Part shown: one piece after another, positions 1-6,088 of the stretch
Position numbering within the stretch: the first letter of the stretch is position 1
Layout of the letters: every line of letters starts with the position of its first letter
NCBI GenBank assembly: GCA_017395885.1
Contig: JAFQNM010000003.1
Location: 1-14,191, forward strand
Length of the DNA: 14,191 nucleotides
Reading direction: 5' to 3'
Source: Clostridia bacterium
GTDB taxonomy: Bacteria; Bacillota; Clostridia; Oscillospirales; CAG-272
The notes under the pieces: model-generated
What the model was told of the DNA's origin: nothing
What the model saw: the letters and a program-made list of their open reading frames with translations, nothing else
Database searches by the model: none
Position numbers and translations under genes: made by a program

Positions 1-37
1 CGCAGGCGGCATGGGCGGCATGGGCGGTATGTATTAA
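1..37 (+). CDS. groEL: Chaperonin GroEL, 3' end only
   Basis: Only the last eleven codons and the TAA stop (35-37) are present, and the gene starts before the window. Reading from base 2 gives the tail AGGMGGMGGMY. Repeated Gly-Gly-Met at the extreme C-terminus is the hallmark of GroEL/Hsp60, where it hangs into the folding chamber. GroEL is the cytosolic ATP-dependent folding chaperonin and works with GroES. The call rests on the tail alone, but few other proteins end this way. The gene converges on the glycosyltransferase operon at 358, with a palindromic element between them. Confidence 0.9.
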   Translation, partial: AGGMGGMGGMY

Positions 38-50
38 TTAATCAAAAGCC

Positions 51-357
51 ATAAAAAAAGGATCCCCAAAGGGAGTTGCGGTAAGGGATTACCGCAAGCT
101 CCCAATGATATATTCCCTTCAGGGAATATGATATATTTCCTACGGAAATGTGAAATATTGCTGACGCAAGTAAAAAATACTCCGTTGTTATGCAACGGAG
201 TATTTTTGTTCCTTAATATTTTCGAAGAAAATATTTCATAGGCGAAGCCTATTTCATACGGCGACAGCCGTATTTCACCTATTTGCTTTGCAAATTGATA
301 TCATTGTAGGTTGGTCTTTTCCTTAAGACCAACCTACTAAAGGGATCCTTTTTTTAT
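51..357. repeat. MITE-like palindromic element with 16-bp terminal inverted repeats
   Basis: The 16 bases at 51-66 (ATAAAAAAAGGATCCC) are the perfect reverse complement of 342-357. Between them lies a chain of hairpins: 71-103 (one bulge), 111-128, 135-149, 158-169 (short), 173-207, 215-235, 238-252, 256-273, 281-295 and 306-337 (13-bp perfect stem). The linkers are also ordered. TGATATAT or TGAAATAT recurs in the left half (106, 129, 151), and its complement (A)TATTTCA recurs in the right half (231, 250, 271), so the whole unit is roughly a palindrome of palindromes. A TA lies at each end, which would fit a TA target duplication, but the inverted repeat makes this ambiguous. No ORF is present. 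It fills the space between groEL and the glycosyltransferase gene and ends one base before the latter's stop codon. A non-autonomous mobile element or dispersed intergenic repeat is the likeliest identity (inference). Confidence 0.7.
173..207. terminator. Bidirectional Rho-independent terminator
   Basis: A perfect 15-bp stem (173-187 with 193-207) has the core ACTCCGTTG/CAACGGAGT around a 5-base loop. A run of A precedes it and a run of T follows it, so it has terminator form in both directions. It sits between convergent genes and would serve groEL on the plus strand and the glycosylation operon on the minus strand. It lies inside the palindromic element, so it may have been supplied by that element. 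Confidence 0.75.
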
Positions 358-1284
358 TCAGATATTTGTATCCTTTACGATATATACGGGGCGCTTCTTG
401 GTCTCAAGATATGTTTTGGAAAGATAGTGTCCGAGGATTCCCATACAGATAAGCTGAACACCGCCAACAAAGAAGCAGGCTGATGCCAGCGTTGCGGCAG
501 AGCCAAAGGGATCGCCGAAGGCAAAGGTCCTTACAAGGGAGAAGATAAACAGGCCGAGGGCACCAAGGCAGGAGAGGAAGCCGAAAATATAGGCAAGCGC
601 CAGAGGAGCTGTTGAATATGCAATGATTCCCTCAATGGAATAGAGGAAGAGCTTCCAGAAATTCCACTTGGTTTCTCCTGCAACACGCTCAATATTCTCA
701 TATTCCAGCCACTTTGTATTGAAGCCTACCCAGCCGAATATGCCCTTTGAAAAGCGGTTATACTCCGGCATGTTTACAATGGCGTCCTTCATTTTTGCCG
801 TCATAAGACGGTAGTCTCTCGCCCCGTCCACAATATCCACATCGGATATCTTATTGATGAGCTTATAGAACATACGGGCAAAGAAGCTTCTGATTGGGGG
901 CTCGCCCTTTCTGGTAACACGGCGGGTGGCTACAGAATCGTAGCCCTCCTTTTCTATGGCATCAAGCATTTCAGGCAGAAGCTTGGGTGGGTCCTGAAGG
1001 TCTGCATCCATCATAACAACGTAATCTCCGCTTGCATTTGAGAAGCCGGCATAGATCGCCGCCTCCTTGCCGAAGTTTCTGGAAAAGGAGATATATTTAA
1101 CTCTCTCATCCTTCTCGCCAAGGCCCTTTACTATTTCAAGGGTCCTGTCTTTGGAGCCGTCGTTAACGAAAATAAACTCGAAATCGTTATTCATCTTTGC
1201 TGCAACGGACACCATTTCATTATAGAAAAGCTCTACTGATTCCTGCTCGTTATAGCAGGGCACGACAACTGAAATCTTTTTCAT
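358..1284 (-). CDS. GtrB-like polyprenyl-phosphate glycosyltransferase (GT2, DPM1-like)
   Basis: A 308-aa family 2 glycosyltransferase of the bacterial DPM1/GtrB type (B. subtilis CsbB is a member). These enzymes transfer a sugar from a nucleotide sugar to undecaprenyl phosphate at the inner face of the membrane. The N-terminal GT-A domain shows VVPCYNE at the start, NDGS at 41-44, the metal-binding acidic motif DADLQDPP at 93-100 and GARDYR at 154-159. Two membrane helices follow (about 226-252 and 264-288), and the length is normal for the family. A TTG at 1308 would extend the frame by 8 residues. The ATG at 1284 is chosen because AAAGGAAG lies six bases upstream and the frame then follows the gtrA stop by 20 bp. 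It is the last gene of a three-gene operon. The sugar donor (Glc, GlcNAc or other) cannot be told from sequence. Confidence 0.92.
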   Translation of the reverse strand: MKKISVVVPCYNEQESVELFYNEMVSVAAKMNNDFEFIFVNDGSKDRTLEIVKGLGEKDERVKYISFSRNFGKEAAIYAGFSNASGDYVVMMDADLQDPPKLLPEMLDAIEKEGYDSVATRRVTRKGEPPIRSFFARMFYKLINKISDVDIVDGARDYRLMTAKMKDAIVNMPEYNRFSKGIFGWVGFNTKWLEYENIERVAGETKWNFWKLFLYSIEGIIAYSTAPLALAYIFGFLSCLGALGLFIFSLVRTFAFGDPFGSAATLASACFFVGGVQLICMGILGHYLSKTYLETKKRPVYIVKDTNI

Positions 1285-1304
1285 AATTTCTTCCTTTCTT
1301 TGGC

Positions 1305-1727
1305 TCAATCCTTCTTTTCCTTTTTGAACACAAGGAATTTGCTGAGAACGTAGTTTGATACTATGACCACGATATTGACGGCGATCTTTGATATCATATC
1401 ATTGATGCCTGCAAGGGTAACCAGAAGATACATAAGACCCATATCTATGAGCAGGGTGCTGAGGCGGGAAAGATAAAACTTTATCATTTCCTTAACTACT
1501 CCGCCCTCGCTTTGAAAAACGTGCTTCTTATTGGTGAAATAGGCAAAGGTAACGCTGACTATCCACGCTATGATATTTGCCGCCTGAAGCTGGACAGCGT
1601 TATTCGCATCAAGAAAAAGCTTTGTGCAAACGAAATAGGTGGCGATGCTGACAAGGGTCGTCAGCACACCGAAGATGAGATACATTATTATCTCACGGTA
1701 TTTCTCAAAGAGAGCTTTAATTTTCAT
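1305..1727 (-). CDS. GtrA-family membrane protein (putative lipid-linked sugar flippase)
   Basis: A 140-aa hydrophobic protein of the GtrA family. Four membrane helices are visible at about 12-34, 47-65, 83-106 and 112-133. The family hallmark FAYFTNKKHVF lies at 61-71, after the second helix, and the C-terminal tail is lysine-rich. GtrA/GtcA proteins are thought to move an undecaprenyl-phosphate-linked sugar across the membrane or to assist that step. The start overlaps the upstream yfhO-like gene by 11 bp, with GGAGAGG upstream inside that gene, so translation is probably coupled. The adjoining polyprenyl-sugar synthase and GT-C type enzyme supply the other two parts of the pathway. Family membership is secure; flippase action is family knowledge and remains less certain. 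Confidence 0.9.
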   Translation of the reverse strand: MKIKALFEKYREIIMYLIFGVLTTLVSIATYFVCTKLFLDANNAVQLQAANIIAWIVSVTFAYFTNKKHVFQSEGGVVKEMIKFYLSRLSTLLIDMGLMYLLVTLAGINDMISKIAVNIVVIVSNYVLSKFLVFKKEKKD

Positions 1728-4152
1728 TTTTTCTGAACCTCTCCTTTAATATTTCATAAAGCGCAAGGGCAAGGCCCACAATGCTCACAGCCACGCCGGG
1801 CACAAAGAACGGAGGAGTATAGCTGATAACGATGCTGTTTTCGCCCTCAGAAAGAGGAATTCCTACAAACGCCTTATTAACGGTCACGATCTCTGTTTTC
1901 TCACCGTTAACCGTGGCAGAAAAGCCCTTATCATTGGGAATGGAGGTTACAAGATACTCACCCTCCTTGCCGCTCACCTGACAGGAGACCTTTCCGGAGA
2001 AGGAGCGAAGCTCCAGCTCATCGGCCTCTGTATGCTCTGCAACGGTCAGGGGATCGGAAATATACATATGCAGGTCCTTTATCTCAAAGAGACCCTTGGA
2101 TACGTACACGGTGAGCGTTGTGGACTCCTCAAGGGGAACAACGAAATCAAACCTCGTATTGCCGTTATAATACTGCCATGTATAGGCTGTCAGCTTATTC
2201 TGAACGTCATTTATACAGATGGTCAGGTCCTTCCTGTTTGCATTATCCCCCTCGTTATCTATCTCAAACGTGAGGTACATTATCTTGCCCAGATACTCCT
2301 CAGAAAGCTCTATCTCATAGGTCTCGGAGGACTCTTTCTCAAAGCTGTAGCTCTCCTCAACGTCGCACTCGATAATGGCCGTTTCAAAGTCAGGCTTATC
2401 GCCTCCCTCAACCACCGTATAGTTCAGAAGCAGCTCTGCCGAGTAGGGGAAGGAGCTCTTATCAAACTCCTCCTCGCTTATGGTAGCACCGCTCTTATAC
2501 GCTATGGGGAAGGCTGAGGTATTTTTATAAAGAGTGAGGGTATCTCCGCTTGCCACCTTTTCATAGGCAAAGCCGGGGTCAGAATCGGAGATGATATATC
2601 TGGTTCCCATAAAGGTATAGAAAAGCTCGTTTCGTGCGCCGGAGGTGATAAAGCAGTTTCTGTATGCTTCGTTATTTCCCATATAGGTCTCATAAAAGTC
2701 CTGATACAGGCTGTTTGAGGTGGAGGAATATATGGAGGATGAATTGAAATTCTCCGAATATATCCTGTTTGCATTATCGCTTTCCTTATAGGAAACGTTG
2801 GTGCGGAACCAATCCTCCTCGGCGTGGGTCATGAGCTCCTCTATTTCGTCAGACTCCAGCGATTCCAGCACCTCTGAGGTAACGGGGCTCTCGTTTTCTT
2901 TGCTGCCGTATGAGAACAGCACAAGCACCACCGCCGTGAATATATAGATAAACTCAGGCCTCTTTTTAAGAAGAAGGGCTGCAAGGAGCGCCGCCGCAAT
3001 GCCTATGCAGGCAACATAGTTGTTTTCACAGCTGAACCAGTAGAACACAAGGGCAACGGCCGTGACTATTGACAGGGGAATAGGACGAAGCTTTTTCTCC
3101 AAAAGATTATCAATAAACCTGCAAAGGGTGTAGATAAACAGTATGCCGAAGGGGATGAGCACCTTACCGCGGACGTACAGCGTTCCGTTGAGAAGGTATG
3201 TAAAAACAGGGCAGACGGTTATGAAAAGGAGAAATCCGTTAAAGAATATCTCGCTTTTCTTAACTCCCTTGGCTGTCAGATTGCCGATGGCTGCAACCAG
3301 CATCGTTCCCGTGATACCCATACTGTAGGTATAATAGAAGGTATCGTCAAGGTTCGGCAGAAAAAGGTTTTCCAGGCTTTCAGTAACGCCGAAGGAGCGG
3401 CTGTTGGTGACCAGGGCAATGGCCGTTGGGAACAGGAAGAATGCCGTTGCCATTACGGGAATAGCAAAAATATAAACGCATCTGAAGAATCTTTTGAGAA
3501 ATGTTCCCTTCTCTGCATCCTCCTCCATAAGTCGGTAAACCGCATATACAAAAAGGCATACGAGGCAGCCGATACTGAAATAATAATTCGTCAGAATAAT
3601 GCAGAGTGCAGAGACGATAAACAAAAGGGGCTTTTTCTTTTCAAAAAATCTGTCCACTCCGATAAGTGCCAGAATAAGGAAGGGCAGGTACCACACGAAC
3701 ATGATGTGGTGGTGAAAATGATACGTAAGGGGTGCCATTGAAAGAATGATAATGGCTCCCGCAAGGGCGCTGACCTTTTTGAAATGGCCCTTAAGGAATA
3801 CGTAGGTAAGAACGCCCGTTGCCAGATAGAGCACCATGCTGGCTCCCATTACGTAATAGGTCATATCCACAAAGGGCAAAAGATATGAGAGAAGGATAAC
3901 AGGGCTCAGAAATCCGTAATATGCAAAGTGAAATGCATTCTGGCCGCCGCCTGCCTCATAAAAGAAGGTGGGGATAAGCTGCTTCGTTTCATAGAAGCTT
4001 CTTCTGAACATATCGGGAAAAACAGAGTGCTGGCTGATCCAGTCTACCTTTGATCCGTAAAGATTGCCGACCCCCGTCATTACCGCGATAAGCACGATGC
4101 CGTACAGGATTATAGCCCCATATATAAGCTTATTGATTAGTTTTTTATTCAT
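1717..4152 (-). CDS. YfhO-family polytopic membrane protein, probable GT-C glycosyltransferase
   Basis: An 811-aa membrane protein that resembles YfhO of Firmicutes in size and layout. One N-terminal helix (about 11-29) is followed by an outside loop containing VDW and a conserved-looking FRRSFYETKQLIPTFFYEAGGG stretch in two adjoining parts (49-70). About twelve more helices follow up to roughly residue 430. Then comes a large extracytoplasmic, mostly beta-type domain, and a last helix near the C-terminus ends in a basic tail. In B. subtilis and Listeria, YfhO-type proteins use a CsbB-made polyprenyl-linked sugar to glycosylate lipoteichoic acid outside the cell. The two genes that follow match that partnership. 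The ATG at 4152 is preferred over that at 4173 because GGAGGAG lies just upstream of it. The glycosylated target here is unknown. Confidence 0.85.
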   Translation of the reverse strand: MNKKLINKLIYGAIILYGIVLIAVMTGVGNLYGSKVDWISQHSVFPDMFRRSFYETKQLIPTFFYEAGGGQNAFHFAYYGFLSPVILLSYLLPFVDMTYYVMGASMVLYLATGVLTYVFLKGHFKKVSALAGAIIILSMAPLTYHFHHHIMFVWYLPFLILALIGVDRFFEKKKPLLFIVSALCIILTNYYFSIGCLVCLFVYAVYRLMEEDAEKGTFLKRFFRCVYIFAIPVMATAFFLFPTAIALVTNSRSFGVTESLENLFLPNLDDTFYYTYSMGITGTMLVAAIGNLTAKGVKKSEIFFNGFLLFITVCPVFTYLLNGTLYVRGKVLIPFGILFIYTLCRFIDNLLEKKLRPIPLSIVTAVALVFYWFSCENNYVACIGIAAALLAALLLKKRPEFIYIFTAVVLVLFSYGSKENESPVTSEVLESLESDEIEELMTHAEEDWFRTNVSYKESDNANRIYSENFNSSSIYSSTSNSLYQDFYETYMGNNEAYRNCFITSGARNELFYTFMGTRYIISDSDPGFAYEKVASGDTLTLYKNTSAFPIAYKSGATISEEEFDKSSFPYSAELLLNYTVVEGGDKPDFETAIIECDVEESYSFEKESSETYEIELSEEYLGKIMYLTFEIDNEGDNANRKDLTICINDVQNKLTAYTWQYYNGNTRFDFVVPLEESTTLTVYVSKGLFEIKDLHMYISDPLTVAEHTEADELELRSFSGKVSCQVSGKEGEYLVTSIPNDKGFSATVNGEKTEIVTVNKAFVGIPLSEGENSIVISYTPPFFVPGVAVSIVGLALALYEILKERFRKNEN

Positions 4153-4204
4153 AACTCCTCCTGCGATGGGCATAGAGCCCCATTAAAACATCACAGACAT
4201 ATTC

Positions 4205-4233
4205 ATTATATCACAACAGAAAGCAAAAATCAA
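4205..4233 (-). promoter_or_regulatory. Sigma-A promoter of the yfhO-gtrA-gtrB operon
   Basis: On the minus strand, TTGATT (4228-4233) and TATAAT (4205-4210) are separated by exactly 17 bases. The start of transcription would be near 4198, giving a leader of about 45 nt before the ATG at 4152. The -10 box is a perfect consensus. Confidence 0.7.
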
Positions 4234-4274
4234 TCATATTATACAATTGAAAAAACAGCCGCAGCCGATTACTG

Positions 4275-4303
4275 TTGCAAAAAGCTGACAGGTGTGATAT
4301 ACT
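4275..4303 (+). promoter_or_regulatory. Sigma-A promoter of the dockerin-protein gene
   Basis: TTGCAA (4275-4280) and TATACT (4298-4303) are 17 bases apart. Transcription would start near 4310, leaving a leader of about 40 nt with ACGGAG upstream of the ATG at 4349. It is divergent from the minus-strand promoter and about 40 bp from it, so one regulator could act on both. No clear operator was seen. Confidence 0.65.
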
Positions 4304-4348
4304 TTAATCAACATAATCGCCGCAGTAGTCGGCAGAACGGAGTTCGTT

Positions 4349-5656
4349 ATGAAAAAAACAATCGCATACCTTCTTACACTGGTCGTTGTTGTGCTTACGC
4401 TGACAGCTCCCATATCGGTTTCTGCGCAGTCCGGCTTTACCGTTTCCTGCTCTCCCGAAACCGTCACAGCTCAGCCCGGCAGCGATGACGTTATTTCTGT
4501 CAGCATAAACCTTTCCGGCAACCCCGGCCTTTGGTCTACCCGTATCTTCGTCGTTTATCCCGAGGGTCTTTCCCTTATCGGCACAAACGGCAAAGCTGAC
4601 ATCGTTAATCCCGGCAGGATATACGGCGCCTCAGACCTTACTGTTGGTATTCCCGATCTTGCGCTTGACGACAGCCGTGTTCTTCCCGCCCTCAAAGCAA
4701 TCATTGCAAGCAGGGGCCTTTCCACCGAGGGCTACCTTTCCACAGCTCTCTATTTTGAGCCTGAAGCATTTGAAACCATTACCTACACCAACGGCACTCT
4801 TGCTACTCTTAATTTCAGGGTCACCGATAATGTAACCCCCAACAGCGTTTCCGAGATCAAGATCCTCTACGGAGAGCACGATTTTCTTTATGCCACCATT
4901 AAAAGCGGTAAGGTTTCCTTCATTTCATACTATCCCGAAACAGTTGATGCCAAGGTATCCTTCTTAACCTGCTATCACACCTCCTCACACTTTGAATCAA
5001 AGGCGCCCACCTGCACAGAAGCAGGCTACGAAAGAACAGTTTGCGACAGCTGCAAGCTAGTTCTCAGCGAAACGGCCATTGATTCAAGCGGCCATTCATA
5101 CACCTCTGAGGGAAGCATTACCGTGGTTGAGCCCGATTGCACAAGCGGCGGCCACACCGTAAAGATATGCGACACCTGCGGAGATACCGTAACAACTGAC
5201 CTTACCGACCCGCTTGGACACAACGGAAACGGCGAAAGGATCACCGTTTCCTCCACCTGCACCGCTGCCGGAACACTTACAGTTTATTGCACCTGCGGTG
5301 AGCTTTATTCCACCTCTCAGCTTCCTTTGGCAGATCATTCATATAAGGATACCGTGGTTGCCCCCACAAGGACAGAGGAGGGATACACCCTTCACACCTG
5401 CACAGAGTGCGGCTACGAATACAAGGACAGCTTTGTTGATGCCATTGGCGGCGATTTTATAACGGGCGACCTTAACGGCGACGATGTGGTCAACGCAATG
5501 GACGTTAACATTGTCAGAAGAATACTGAACGGCTCTGTTACCCCCTCCGAGGCTCAGGCTAAGTCAGGAGACATTAACGGAGACGGCGTTGTAAACGGAA
5601 TCGATGCAAACATCCTTGCAAGATTTGCCTCCGGTATTATCAACACCTTAGGCTAA
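4349..5656 (+). CDS. Secreted protein with cohesin-like domain, Cys repeats and type I-like dockerin
   Basis: A 435-aa exported protein. Residues 1-26 are a signal peptide (MKK, long hydrophobic core, SVSA-type cleavage site). Residues about 29-205 are rich in beta strands, with a pattern like the cohesin or carbohydrate-binding fold (GSDDVISVSINLSG, then VVYPEGLSLIG); this assignment is tentative. Residues 208-365 hold about four repeats of the type PTCTxxGYxxxxCxxCG. The C-terminal 65 residues are a dockerin: two calcium-loop repeats, DLNGDDVVNAMD (374-385) and DINGDGVVNGID (408-419), each followed by a helix. Dockerins bind cohesins on scaffoldins or cell-surface proteins, so the product is probably part of a cellulosome-like or surface complex. 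No catalytic domain is visible. It is transcribed alone, with hairpins downstream. Confidence 0.85.
   Translation: MKKTIAYLLTLVVVVLTLTAPISVSAQSGFTVSCSPETVTAQPGSDDVISVSINLSGNPGLWSTRIFVVYPEGLSLIGTNGKADIVNPGRIYGASDLTVGIPDLALDDSRVLPALKAIIASRGLSTEGYLSTALYFEPEAFETITYTNGTLATLNFRVTDNVTPNSVSEIKILYGEHDFLYATIKSGKVSFISYYPETVDAKVSFLTCYHTSSHFESKAPTCTEAGYERTVCDSCKLVLSETAIDSSGHSYTSEGSITVVEPDCTSGGHTVKICDTCGDTVTTDLTDPLGHNGNGERITVSSTCTAAGTLTVYCTCGELYSTSQLPLADHSYKDTVVAPTRTEEGYTLHTCTECGYEYKDSFVDAIGGDFITGDLNGDDVVNAMDVNIVRRILNGSVTPSEAQAKSGDINGDGVVNGIDANILARFASGIINTLG
4970..5443 (+). repeat. Four degenerate Cys-rich protein repeats within the dockerin gene
   Basis: Each unit is about 36-42 codons and has the plan (P/S)xCTxxGYxxxxCxxCG followed by a segment ending in GH or DH. 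Units 1 and 2 keep both Cys of the CxxC pair. Unit 3 reads CTCG (spacing shortened), and unit 4 has PTRT where PTCT is expected. Such repeats are common in exported Firmicutes proteins next to dockerins. Metal or disulfide use is not established from this sequence. Confidence 0.7.
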
Positions 5657-5669
5657 AAAATAACAACTC

Positions 5670-5693
5670 AAAGCTCCCCTTTCGGGGAGCTTT
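5670..5693 (+). terminator. Hairpin just after the dockerin gene, probable terminator
   Basis: AAAGCTCCCC and GGGGAGCTTT form a perfect 10-bp stem with a 4-base loop, 14 bases after the stop codon. The T-run is only three bases, so termination may be partial. It also forms the outer arm of the inverted-repeat element. Confidence 0.55.
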
Positions 5694-5723
5694 CAGCTTG
5701 TCGATAACTTTATCGACAAGCTG
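5694..5723. repeat. Perfect 14-bp hairpin overlapping the inserted segment
   Basis: CAGCTTGTCGATAA (5694-5707) pairs fully with TTATCGACAAGCTG (5710-5723) across a two-base gap. It lies largely inside the 33-base stretch that interrupts the left arm of the surrounding element. No T-run follows, so it is not a typical terminator. Confidence 0.7.
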
Positions 5724-5860
5724 CCTCAGGCTGTCGGGAAGGATGCAGATTTCGTCATTTCAAGGCCGTCGGAGGGGTTCCCCGAAAGTGAGCTTGCGAG
5801 CTTTTGGGGGTTCCTGTAAGCGTACAAAGGTACGGCAGGACTTGAAAGGGCGAAAAGCTT

Positions 5861-5890
5861 GAAATCCCCTGAAAATCAGGGGATTTCTTT
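5861..5890 (+). terminator. Perfect 12-bp hairpin with short T-run
   Basis: GAAATCCCCTGA (5861-5872) pairs with TCAGGGGATTTC (5876-5887) around AAA, followed by TTT. It is terminator-like and could end a short transcript from the inverted-repeat element, or be a second stop for dockerin-gene readthrough. Confidence 0.5.
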
Positions 5891-5995
5891 AATATGACTT
5901 TAATTATTTGTTGCTTTTGCCGTTTACAGTTAAAGCTTCGATCCGGATGTCTTTGTTTTGATATATTTGCGGTCTGCGCCTTTTTCGACAGCCTG

Positions 5996-6024
5996 AAAGC
6001 TCCCCCAAAGGGGAGCTTTTTTTT
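5996..6024 (+). terminator. Strong Rho-independent terminator upstream of the helicase operon
   Basis: AAAGCTCCCC (5996-6005) pairs with GGGGAGCTTT (6010-6019) around a 4-base loop, and eight T (6017-6024) follow. It insulates the four-gene cassette from upstream transcription and implies that the cassette has its own promoter in the next 60 bp. Confidence 0.8.
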
Positions 6025-6051
6025 GTACCCTTAATGGGACTTACTGCACGA

Positions 6052-6057
6052 TATAAT
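6052..6057 (+). promoter_or_regulatory. Probable -10 box of the helicase operon
   Basis: A perfect TATAAT lies 32 bases before the helicase ATG and just after the strong terminator. No good -35 box is found at 16-18 bases (CTTAAT or CCTTAA at best), so the promoter may be weak or activator-dependent. A small imperfect inverted repeat, GTACCC-TTAAT-GGGAC (6025-6040), covers the -35 region and could be an operator. The start is well defined by GGAGG at 6077-6081. Confidence 0.5.
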
Positions 6058-6088
6058 CTCTATAACGACAATTATCGGAGGTATAAAT

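Larger units (their letters stand above)
5670..6019. repeat. Intergenic inverted-repeat element with hairpin arms
   Basis: This fills most of the 432-bp gap between the dockerin and helicase genes, and no gene was found in it. The 38 bases at 5670-5707 match the reverse complement of 5982-6019 at 34 positions. Each arm itself contains an AAAGCTCCCC/GGGGAGCTTT hairpin. After CAG at 5696, the left arm carries an extra 33 bases (5697-5729). Homology to the right arm then resumes as GCTGTCG (5730-5736) and weakly on to GCAGA (5745-5749, against TCTGC at 5973-5977). The interior has further hairpins, including about 5777-5815 (CCCCGAAAG with CTTTTGGGG), one around CGTAC/GTACG at 5820-5834, and a perfect 12-bp stem at 5861-5887. 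A non-autonomous mobile element or a structured RNA are both possible. Confidence 0.55.

Noticed and set aside
51..357. Regularly spaced short repeats that could suggest a CRISPR array.
   Set aside because: The units are different hairpins joined by short similar linkers. There is no identical direct repeat with unique spacers of constant length, and no cas gene is nearby.
1285..1308. Eight-residue N-terminal extension of the GtrB-like protein from a TTG codon.
   Set aside because: The ATG at 1284 has a good ribosome site, and the family normally begins at the KISVVVPCYNE segment.
2502..2774. Minus-strand frame of 90 codons inside the yfhO-like gene; similar frames elsewhere, such as 13065-13445 minus.
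   Set aside because: They overlap well-supported genes in another frame, lack ribosome sites and show no recognisable domain.
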